Assembly (NCBI GenBank): GCA_003999685.1
Contig: CP021227.1
Span: 806,001 to 870,000 of the forward strand
DNA from: Taiwanofungus camphoratus
Lineage: Eukaryota; Basidiomycota; Agaricomycetes; Polyporales; Taiwanofungaceae
Length of the DNA stretch: 64,000 nucleotides
Reading direction: 5' to 3'
The translations under genes and the position numbers were made by a program. Positions 47,406 through 56,259 of this stretch are shown here, one piece after another. The notes beneath the pieces were generated by a model. The model saw nothing but the letters and a program-made list of their open reading frames with translations. It made no database searches and was not told where the DNA came from. Within the stretch, counting starts at the first letter, position 1. Every line of letters begins with the position of its first letter.

Positions 47406-48490
47406 GCGTATCTTCTCTTCCTCGTCTGGTAGGTATAGGAGACTACATAAGGGGTCCGTGATGTCAAAGTATCTTACGCAAAATAAAACCAAAGAAACCG
47501 AAAACAAACCGAAAATTGTAAAATCTAGGATCCGATCTGCGTACCATATGGGGAACTAAACTGAAGTAGGACATGAAACAGGGACACTGAATGCGGTAGA
47601 AAGGTTACAGGGGAATGGCACAAGGTGAGGGATGCTTATCTAGAGATTATCACATGAAAGGTGGGCTATCTAACCAGGGGGGGGAACAGGGATCTAAGAG
47701 TGTTGAACCGTCAAGCCGATGTGTAGGTGGTCTAGGCCATACCAAGGGATCATATGGATGTCTTGAACAAGAGGCCGGGATTCTGGACTGAGGGATCGAG
47801 GACCAGAACTGAGGACCGAAGACCGAAAACCGAAGTGGCTTTTCTTGGTTGATCTCAACCAAAGGCCCAGAGTCGTCAGAGGTCAGGAGGATGCTAGGTG
47901 AGGCAGCAGGCGTGCATTCTAGAGCGTGAGGGACTACTTCTCTTCAATAGGGCTTCCGGAGTGTCAGGCAGACCTTCTATCATCAGAAATCCCATTGTTC
48001 TTCCCAGATAGGAAGGCTGGATTGCCAAAGCGTGAGTAGACACATACAGCGCAACTGCCTGCCAAGTTAGGGCACTCCCTAGTGATTGAATAGAGCTCTC
48101 TGTCCTTGTTACGACATTCGGACCTCCAAAACTTGACAGTACATTCCGAGAAAGGGGCAGGAGACTGAAAATACATGAATTCGGGGCATGGAGTCGTACT
48201 GGACCTATCACTGTCTGGCGGAGGGTTACATCTGAAATAGGAGGCTAATTTCTCCTGTGTTCATCGAGCCGAAATTGTCCCTGCCCACACAAGTGGGGAG
48301 TTCGGGTAGATCAGATCGAGGTTCTGATTAACGAAAGTCCAACGAAGACAATCGTACAGAAGCGGCGCGTCATTTACTTGAGTCGGCAATCCCCAAACGG
48401 TGGGGTCAACTGTCTTGATGGTAGATGTGGTGTCTGATGGTTAGCCCTACTAGATGAGACTAGGGGCGACTTAGCGTAAGTTCGATCTTT

Positions 48491-49034
48491 TGATACAAGC
48501 TGGTATTAACGACCATGAAGCCTCGAACATGAGGGCCTGACTACAAGAAATGGTAGTGAGGGCTTAAGGACACAGCGTATGTCCTTCTGGGCGAAGTCGA
48601 TAAGAGTCAAGCGAGTACTCAGGTACGAAGCGAGAGGTTGTAAGATACGAGTATAAGATTGCTAGTGGTAACTAGCTACTTGGTAACCAGATCGAACTTA
48701 AGGTCCGACCTACAAAGTACAGGGCCTTATATACGTATTCTACTCTGCGCACGGACCATGGCACGTGGTCTAAGAATCAGCATGAGTAAGCGTAAGTAAG
48801 GCGATATGAGTCATCGGGCCGTATTAGCAATCAGTATGCGTAAGACGGAATGTGTAAGTGAGGCTCAATATAAGTCAGTGTCCATGAGTAACTGGGGCCC
48901 GTACTATAAGCAGCGATGAGTCAAGATGCTGCGCAAAGAAGCTGGGCCTACCCAAGGCCCATCCTAGAAGCAAGAGGTCATGGGACCAATCTGAGGTCCG
49001 ACCGATACAATACAAGAGAAAAGAAACTGTATCA
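48491..49034 (-). repeat. Gypsy-A 5' LTR
   Basis: 544 bp, same length as 30945-31488; followed at 49035-49039 by the GTATG duplicate. The stretch 48211-48490 is the element leader and the start of gag, separated from the rest of gag by the F3 palindrome. Confidence 0.9.
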
Positions 49035-50204
49035 GTATGAACTCTAAATCAAGCTCGTTGTCTGTATACCAAGGTCCACCCGTTAGCGTTACCGAAGGAT
49101 CCAGATCGATGAGCATATAAATTTTGCGAGTCCGGTGCTAGCATGAGAACAAGTGCAAAAATTATCAATGTAATTACCCTGCTATGAGATGTAGAGTCAT
49201 TACTTGAATAGATGGGACACGCTTGATCATTTGCTTCTGTAATAGGTTCTTTATAGAGCGATCAATCACGGTTTGATGGAGGTTAGTCTTAGCCTTTAAA
49301 TGCTTTATCCATATTCCTATTGCATACTCATTAGCAGCCGAACTAACTTGTTAATAATAGAGAGTTCTACCTTCATTGGCGAATGCTCTAATGTGACCCA
49401 ATACCATAATCTCCTCATCATTCAAACCCTCTGATCTATATTAAATCAGAATTAGTTCCATACTAGACATCATGACAGTGATTTGATTATCACATAGCAT
49501 TGCCTTTGAGAAGTCAAAAAATACTCCTGGTGCAGCATTACTGTAACAGAAGTTCTGCTTACACATGAATTTCATCTCTAGACACTGCTCGGAATAAGAT
49601 GAATCCTTGGCTACTCCGTAAGCTTCTCAGCAAGCCTACACTGAGAAGAAAGTTTAAAGCATTAATCCTATCAACGGGATCCACGATGATGCTTTCACAT
49701 TGTTCAGCAGTTATTTCCTACATCATTAATGATAGCTAACACAAGTATCTATGATGATACCAAGCATACACACCTTTGAGGAATCAATCGAAGCAGCTTG
49801 TAACAGCTTTTTCTCGAGGTCATTGAGAGGTCGAGTAGGCATAATGTTCTAGGATACAAACACCACAGTAGTAAAGCATACACTCGATGATTTGGACGCT
49901 GGGCCCGGGGCGATTATCCACAAGTAGTGGATATTTCTGAGTTTATTCAGACTCCGAACACAGCATTGAACAAATATAGTGTTTTCTTGAAATCACACGT
50001 GGCGGACTTGTGAAATGTTCTGTCTCCTAAAGTATCTCACACTGCTGTTATATTCAGGCTAGCTACAATTGTTAAACATGATTTATGTTCTGAGTCCAAA
50101 ATACTAACCTGGAAAACACAGCTTTTCCTGACATTCTTACACGGCAGACAGCAATTGACAAGGGTCACATAGTCTGAATATACTTATCCAAATATGGCGC
50201 GAAC

Positions 50205-52834
50205 AATGACAAGGGCTTTTTGAGAAATAATCAGAGCGTCCACAGCTTAACGACGAGGGTCGGAGATGGGCTGCAAATGCCCAGTCACTGATATGTTGAT
50301 ACGACCTAGGGGACCCTGGTACCTAGGGAGTGCTCCGCAACGTGGCTGGGGGTAGTGTGATAACTGTGAGGGTGTGAGGGTAGGAGCTACAACCTGTATG
50401 ATACCGGGAAACCTGTATGTCTTGTTTTGTAAGTGGGGGAGTAAGGGGTCAAGGGTCCTGCACAACAGGATCTTGTTCCTAAGTGCTATACTATCCCTAA
50501 GGCCTTGCGAGGCCCTCCGAAGTACGCGAAGTCCTTCGAGATTCTGCGAAGTCCTTCGAAGTTTTTAGCTAAATCGCACGAGCTGACTTCGTAGGCTGTA
50601 TAGAGTTAGGGGGCAATAAGCCAACGGACTATAATTTCTACTAAGCGACAGAGGGTACGAGACTGCTGCGAAGTCCTTTTAGCTAGAGTTAGCTAAAGGG
50701 TGTAAGGCTTAGAGGTTTGTTAGAGCGATGTGGGCGAGGTTTGGCTGGCGTAGGAGACTTGTAGGAGAGGTCGGATGGTTCGGAGAGCTAATACTTGGAA
50801 TAGGAATGAGGGAACGAGGTTGCTGGAAGCTCTGAAGTGTCTGATGACGCCGAGGTGTGGGTCGGAGAGTTCGAGGGCGTAGAGAGATGTACTATAGCCT
50901 GTAATGAAGGCTATGGGGGAGTCGTAGGGTTATTCGTAGGACGTAGGGATGACGCAACGTGAGCCTAAGGGTATAACTAAGGCGGAGGCCCACCGGATAG
51001 GTGCTATAAGAGGTGCTGAAGGGCACGAAGTCACGGCGACTTCGTAGATCGTAGTGCGTAGTTCGGGAAGCGTAGACGTAGTTCGTAGATATATCGCGAG
51101 CGTAGACGTAGTTCAAAGGTACTGAAACGGAGCTGGGGTGGAGACTTAGGGACCTTAGGACCGTTCCTAAGGTTGTACTCGCGGCGCTTTCCTGAGATCG
51201 GAGCTACAGGGGAACTGGTATTCCAAAGAGAGAAGCGTACACTGAGGGGTCTCTGTCGTACATAGTAAACTACCTCTGACTAAATAGGGGAGCGTGAGGT
51301 GAACTAATCTTGCGCGAAGTGATCCTTACGAGTCCGAAATGTGTCCTAAAACGCATGGACTCCGAAGTGAACACGAGGGGGATAGGAACTAATTAGGAAC
51401 TGAAACAGGGGAACTACGAACGGTAGAAAGGTGACCAACTTCATTCACGAGGGCGGGATGACTATCCGAGAGCAGCCATACGCCGTGATCACCTATCTTA
51501 GCGGGCTAAGAGCGCACGAAGTTCTTAGCAGCGGGACTTGGCCTAATCGGGGCAGGAGGTGTCCTAACTGGGTGGAGGGTCATATGGGTACGCCCTAGGA
51601 TGACCTTATGGCATAGGATCGAGACCCATGGGGGTGCACAAGGCTTCCTAAGTCCAATTTCCGGAACTTCGGACCGTTTCGGAGCCTATCGGAGGTAGCT
51701 GCAATCACAAGAGCTAGGAGAGACTTAGCTAAGACTTCTTAGCTAAGCCCGGGATGAGTGACGTTGTAGATAGGACCTAGATCCAATGGAACAGTATGGG
51801 AGGGCCGGCAGTGTCCGATAGTGGACTTAGCAGGAGTTAGGGACTTCGCGTCTAGCATTCGAAATCTCGTAGCACCTCGTGTGACTTCGCAAGACTTCGT
51901 AGGGTGTTAGGAGGGTTTAGGAAGGAGAGGGGGCGTTAGGAATATTATAGGAACCTATCCCTCCTGTCGTAGGCTGTAGGAGAGTCTTAGAGTGGTCGGT
52001 TGGGGGATCAGAAAGCTCCTAAAATCGCGATTCGGGGCCCAGGAGGCTACGGGACTCATCAACGTTGAGTGGTGGTGTAACATGCTCCAAAGGGCCCACC
52101 ACAAACAGCAGTCACTGAGATGATCACTCTGGCAATCACAAGAGAAGTCGTCACCCCTTGCAGGCTGCAGAAACAGCTTATTACCACTCATTGGTCCCAA
52201 TGAAGTATTTTATAGGGATGGCCACAATCATACTAGCCTCTCAATTCTGTCCTATGAAACGAGATCATTATACATGCAATTCGAGGATATGAAGCATACC
52301 AGACTGTATGAGGCCCCCTCTCGCAAAATAAGGCATCTGCTTCCCTACCGTATCAGATGTGGTGTATGACTGCATACCACCATGGGATAGAGCATGACTT
52401 TGTATCATCACATCACCATATGGACAGTAGGTTGTTTGGGGCACTCTGTGTATAAAGACAAGGGAAATTAACCATGATGTCCCAACTCGAAGACCACATC
52501 AGTAAATTCCATGATCCAACCTATATAGCGATAGCACACTTTCACGCAGAAGAACATGGCTGACGTACATTTCTCTCCTATGGTCTGACCCCATTGATGT
52601 TGATGCCTCTGCAATTTGTAGTTAGATCCTCAAAATCGTGTTGGTATGGAGGTGACGTTCACAGATACAACGGGATACAGTCACTCAGGCATAGTCACGA
52701 AAGTGACGCAAAAAGCCAGAGCTGTAAGTCTTTCGTATACATGCGCTGCGACCTTGGGCTGACAAATCTGTTAAGGACGGTCTCCGCGTTCAATATCAGT
52801 ACACTGTCACCGAATATAACACCGGCACACACTA
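50205..52834 (-). repeat. Right terminal inverted repeat of the RPC6 unit, with F1 copy G inside
   Basis: Reverse complement of 28694-29573. After removing F1 copy G and one 4-bp duplicate it is ~861 bp. The outer end reads ...CCGGCACACACTA; similarity to the left repeat stops there. Confidence 0.8.
50297..52061 (-). mobile_element. F1 element copy G, in right TIR of RPC6 unit
   Basis: 1765 bp; flanks ATGT (50293-50296) and ACGT (52062-52065). The left TIR retains the uninterrupted site (CAACGTATCAGTG around 29483), confirming an ACGT target. Confidence 0.87.
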
Positions 52835-55800
52835 AGCCGTGCGCTGCGGGGCGGTCTTCCTAGTATACAGTACACAATGTCTCACGGAACGATCTCTAGA
52901 ACTTTGCCATGTCTACCGTGTCCCATGGACATATGTGGGTGAATATCTGCGCTATGTAGTAGAATGAGTAAACACTAGAACAATGAGACACTGCAATTCA
53001 TTCATACCTAACTCACGATGCGGCGCTAGCAAACCTGGCCGTTCAATTACCGGGTTCACCCTTGAGCGTCGTTGTGTCCCTTCGATGCTCATACCCTTTG
53101 CATCCCTCGCTGAAGGGACGTGACTGGGCCTTGTGGCGTTTGCGCATCATGCGCGCGCGAACGGCGTCTCGCACCGAAGCACACGCGTGCAAGATGCCCA
53201 AGACGGCGGCTCGTCCCATCAGGTCACCGTCCTCCAAGTCCCGCAGTCATCATGGACCCGATTCTAAGGCCCCAACTGTGTTGTGATGGTCTCCGCCGCG
53301 CATATGCCTCGTCGGTACGCCGACTAATAAAGCACTGGCGTTGGGGCCGTTGCAAGACCTCATTGGCCTGAGGGGGAAACAAGCAGATCGGAGGATATCC
53401 GCGCAAGTCGGAGCATACTCGGCGCCCGCTGTGCCAGTAAGCTGATCGCGTCGCGGTGGCTGTATGCGAGGGACCGGAGACGCGTCAGCGGTCGGTGTGC
53501 GTCGTGTCAATATCGTCTCGAGACGCTCGACGAGGTGCTGTTTTCACGCGGGAGAATACGAGTCGGGTGCCAGGAGACTGATACATTGCTATGTTGCGAG
53601 GCCCGCCTGCATTTTCTCCCGAGCCTACAGCTGCCTCTATGGCGCATGTCCTACCAGCCAGTCCCCCGCGCTCGTTCAGAAGCTGGCGGACGGACATTGG
53701 TCACTGTCGGCGCAGACGCATATCAAACCGCCAGATATATGCGTGTACAGTTCAGAGGTGCACTTCTTGATCCATGCTAGCGTCAACGCTGACCTCCACG
53801 CCTACGCACATCGCAGGCTTACAATGGCCGAACGAAGCGGGACATGGCGAGGCATGCTCGGACCTCCAATTCCCACTTGAACATCCCGGCGCCCATGTGC
53901 AAGCCGTAACCCGCCTGCTGGGCTCACCGCACATCTTTATCCATGATCGGGGACGCGAGTGGGCGCTAGTGCCGTTGCATAGCCCTGAGGGGCGGACAGC
54001 GCATACACAAGAGGCGTTGGCAAGCGTCTGCAACCAGGACATAGGCTCCATGCTCGTTAGCGGGACATTATGCTCAGAGGCGGGAAGCACGTACTACGCA
54101 GACCACTCTACCCGATTCGGAATCTGCTGCGATAGGGTAGCGGATCCGACGAGGGTTAAGTAGACGTGATTGAGCGTGGGAGTGCACTGAGGCACCGTCC
54201 GCCATCCACCGCCCGTGGTGAGATGACCGCCATCACGAGTGTGCGCACGCCGCCCGCACACACTGGGGGACGCCACAATGTGCCAGTTGTTTGCCTCCCG
54301 TCAATCGTTGAATGTCGAGCGTCAAGGGAGTTGTGGAGCGAGTTGAGAGCACGCTGGAGGCACGAGTGTGGCGTATTCCGAGGCCTGCAATAACGTTGTT
54401 TAGAACCATGTGCGTTATTCAGTCAAGCGTGCGCATTCGCCCTCGTGTACGCGCCCCGCTCTTGCTCGTCCTCTGCACCCAATTTCAGTCTTCTCTGATG
54501 CCTCGCACTGTGCTATCAGGTGTTTCGCTGTCGCCCGCACATGGACTGATCGCGAGGCCCGTCTCGGCTGACGACGTACCACCCTTATGACTTGCCGGAA
54601 CAGAGCGGTACCACCGGGGATGCAAAGGGTCTGGAGATCCTGCGAGTGCGCCTGTGCGCAGTCATTTCTGATAGTTGGGATCAAGAAAGGAGGGCGGTGG
54701 TTGCGGCTGACTTCAGACCAGCGGGGATGCGCGTCCTCATCGCGTGCACAACGCGCGAGGACAGCCGGCCGCGTCCGGCTCTGGGATGTATCTGTTGCGA
54801 GGTTGGCCTTGACGCTGACGACGGACGAGCTGGCATAGCGCCAGACATAGACGCGCTCTGGCTCCGAGGTTCAGAATCAGAGAGTCCAATGCGAAGAGAT
54901 CTCCAGTAAGACGGCGGAACGGTGCGCGATCGCATGCCCTGCTGGTCTATTTTTACGCACGCCTCACCACATCTCGTGACCGCACCTGTTCATTCACATG
55001 ACGATCGTTTCTTGCTGTCCATTCCGTCAACGCCGAGAGGGGTATCGACATGGCTGCCACAGCCATCATCTGATATAGGAACAACCAGCTGGCGTTGCGT
55101 ACGGATCAGATCCCAACAGGCTACGAGCCGACACTTACTGACAGGTTTCGAGTCTGTCTGGGCGACACGACGCGCGGTGCTTCCGTGAAGCAACACACTG
55201 CTCTTCGCAGCTTGAACGTATTCGGCCCCGAGTGCGCACGCGAAATGACACAGCAGGGAAGACATGAAAAGACGATTGTCGCACTTTGCGCTGCTTGTAC
55301 GCGAGCTCGATGGCGGTCAAACACAGGCAGCTTGGCAGGCGTGCGATCGCAGGGGGAATCTGGAGAAATCTCTGCATCCAAGTTCACGAGCGCACGTGCT
55401 TAATAGGTACACCTGCGCTCCTCGATCGTGCAGAATGTGATCGAGAGGCCGATTGCTATGAATCAATAATTGTCCTGGCTGGTCCGCCTAGCGTGATTGA
55501 AGAGGCGTCTGACACGGCGAGCGGCGGAGGCGATTTGGCACAGGGACTCGGAGAACTTCGCTGCCTTCTCGGAGGTTCTTCGCGTGCCTCCTTAGGCCTT
55601 ACCTCCTTTCTCTCGTTGTCGCTGACCAAGGCGCGAGGTTCCTGGCGAGCACTTGAATGCGTGCGCGGATCCTCTACTGGTGGTGTTTGCAGTGCTGGGC
55701 ACGATCCGCACCGTCGACCTGCCAATGGTCGCGACGCGATGCAGCTTTTGTGACCTTTGTTAGAACCAAACGCACAGTGCATGGACGTAGTCCGTTGCAC

Positions 55801-56001
55801 ATAGAGATCGTTATCTCGTCTTGCTCACCAACTACACGTCCCGATTTGAATTCCGCACTGGAATCCACTCCACGCGCGGCCTCGCAATGGCACTCAGGTG
55901 GCTGCAGATAGCTGTAGGTACGCGTACGGCGCAACGGCGATGGTGGCTGGCTCAGGTCCGCGCGCAAAATCAGAGCACCCGCACACGATCCAGCGCTAGA
56001 T
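52835..56001. other. GC-rich 3.2-kb region without a recognised gene
   Basis: CpG-rich sequence with many overlapping open frames on both strands, as expected from high GC, none with a recognisable domain or splice-consistent extension. It separates the repeat block from the sugar transporter. It may be host intergenic DNA or an old gene not recognised here. Confidence 0.5.
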
Positions 56002-56109
56002 CCGGGGAATTGTGGGGAGGGACGCGGGGAAAGCCTGGGGAAACCGCCCCCGCGTCACATGCCCTGCGACGCGCGCCGGTGCACTCTCTGCGAGAAACGA
56101 CACGCGGGG
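56002..56109. promoter_or_regulatory. Cluster of SYGGRG (Cre1/Mig1-type) motifs
   Basis: Six matches within 108 bp: CCGGGG 56002, GTGGGG 56012, GCGGGG 56024, CTGGGG 56035, CCCCGC (reverse) 56048 and GCGGGG 56104. SYGGRG is the binding consensus of fungal carbon-catabolite repressors. The cluster lies 150-260 bp upstream of the sugar transporter start, but high local GC raises the chance expectation. Confidence 0.45.
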
Positions 56110-56152
56110 AAGCGATAATTGGCCTGGGCGGCCGTGGCCGATCATCAACGCC

Positions 56153-56158
56153 TATAAA
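56153..56158 (+). promoter_or_regulatory. Probable TATA box
   Basis: TATAAA about 100 bp upstream of the transporter ATG, in an otherwise GC-rich promoter. Confidence 0.5.
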
Positions 56159-56259
56159 GCCTCCATGTGCCCGGGAGCAGTAGCATTCTGTGTTTCCCCG
56201 TTGCGAGTCCGGTCACACGTCTATTTTTGCTGCGACCAGGAAGACTGACCAGCGACGCG

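Larger units (their letters stand above)
41326..48210. mobile_element. F3 palindromic element: two inverted LTR-like arms
   Basis: Arms 41326-44649 and 44887-48210 are each 3324 bp and reverse complements with only a handful of differences seen. Arms begin TGATAGGTCC (outer) and end GGTCGTATCA (inner); each includes one F1 copy at the same place (E and F), leaving a ~1.56-kb TGAT...ATCA unit. The spacer is 237 bp. Flanks are CTGG and CTGT, resembling a 4-bp duplication with one mismatch. F3 shares its inner end and several internal blocks with F1. LTRs are normally direct repeats, so an inverted pair is abnormal. An assembly artefact is possible. Confidence 0.8.
30945..49034 (-). mobile_element. 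Gypsy-A: chromodomain LTR retrotransposon with nested insertions
   Basis: Two 544-bp LTRs in the same orientation (30945-31488 and 48491-49034) flank gag, protease, RT/RNase H, integrase and chromodomain remnants on the minus strand, plus an extra zinc-knuckle ORF. The order PR-RT-RH-IN-CHD is that of chromoviruses. Nested insertions are F2 copy X (with F1 copy C inside), F1 copy D and the F3 palindrome (with F1 copies E and F); removing them leaves about 7 kb. The LTRs differ at roughly three dozen sites by eye, almost all transitions, so the insertion is not recent. Inactive: several TGA stops in pol and a lost gag knuckle residue. Confidence 0.92.
29945..49842 (-). pseudogene. RPC34: RNA polymerase III subunit RPC6/RPC34 copy, split by Gypsy-A
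   Basis: RPC6 is the tandem winged-helix Pol III subunit that contacts TFIIIB during initiation. Exons on the minus strand: 49842-49774, 49717-49563, 49435-49371, 49316-49204, 49137-49035 joined across Gypsy-A to 30939-30899, 30846-30658, and 30604-29945. All six introns have GT-AG ends and the phases agree, giving 464 codons. Diagnostic stretches: GIWIKHLKAKTNLHQTVIDR, RKIYMLIDLDPSV, GGPWYTDNELDLEF, LEHVETLLNTLVLDGKVEKV, and C-terminal CTHCPTFTFCKVGGPVNP with the Cys set that binds a 4Fe-4S cluster in this family. One in-frame TGA (30781-30783) and the 18-kb insertion inactivate it. A Lys/Arg/Ser-rich insert before the C-terminus makes it longer than typical RPC6 (~316 aa in human). Confidence 0.88.
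28694..52834. mobile_element. TIR-bounded unit carrying an RPC6 gene copy
   Basis: Inverted repeats of about 0.87 kb (28694-29573, and 50205-52834 once F1 copy G is removed) enclose a 2.5-kb interior that is almost filled by an RPC6 gene on the minus strand; the remaining span is the later Gypsy-A insertion. Outer ends read TAGTGTG(TG)CCGG inward. Only ~370 bp and ~360 bp separate the gene from the repeats. No transposase was recognised inside, and no clear target duplication was found outside the ends, so mobility is inferred from architecture. The alternative is an inverted duplication of unrelated origin. Confidence 0.6.

Noticed and set aside
28694-52834. Assigning the RPC6 unit to hAT, KDZ or CACTA from its TAGTGTG ends
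   Set aside because: No transposase seen and no matching 3- or 8-bp target duplication at the two outer ends.
53062-55967. Numerous 80-155-codon open frames on both strands
   Set aside because: High GC lowers stop frequency; frames overlap on both strands, with no domain, no splice-consistent extension and no favoured frame.
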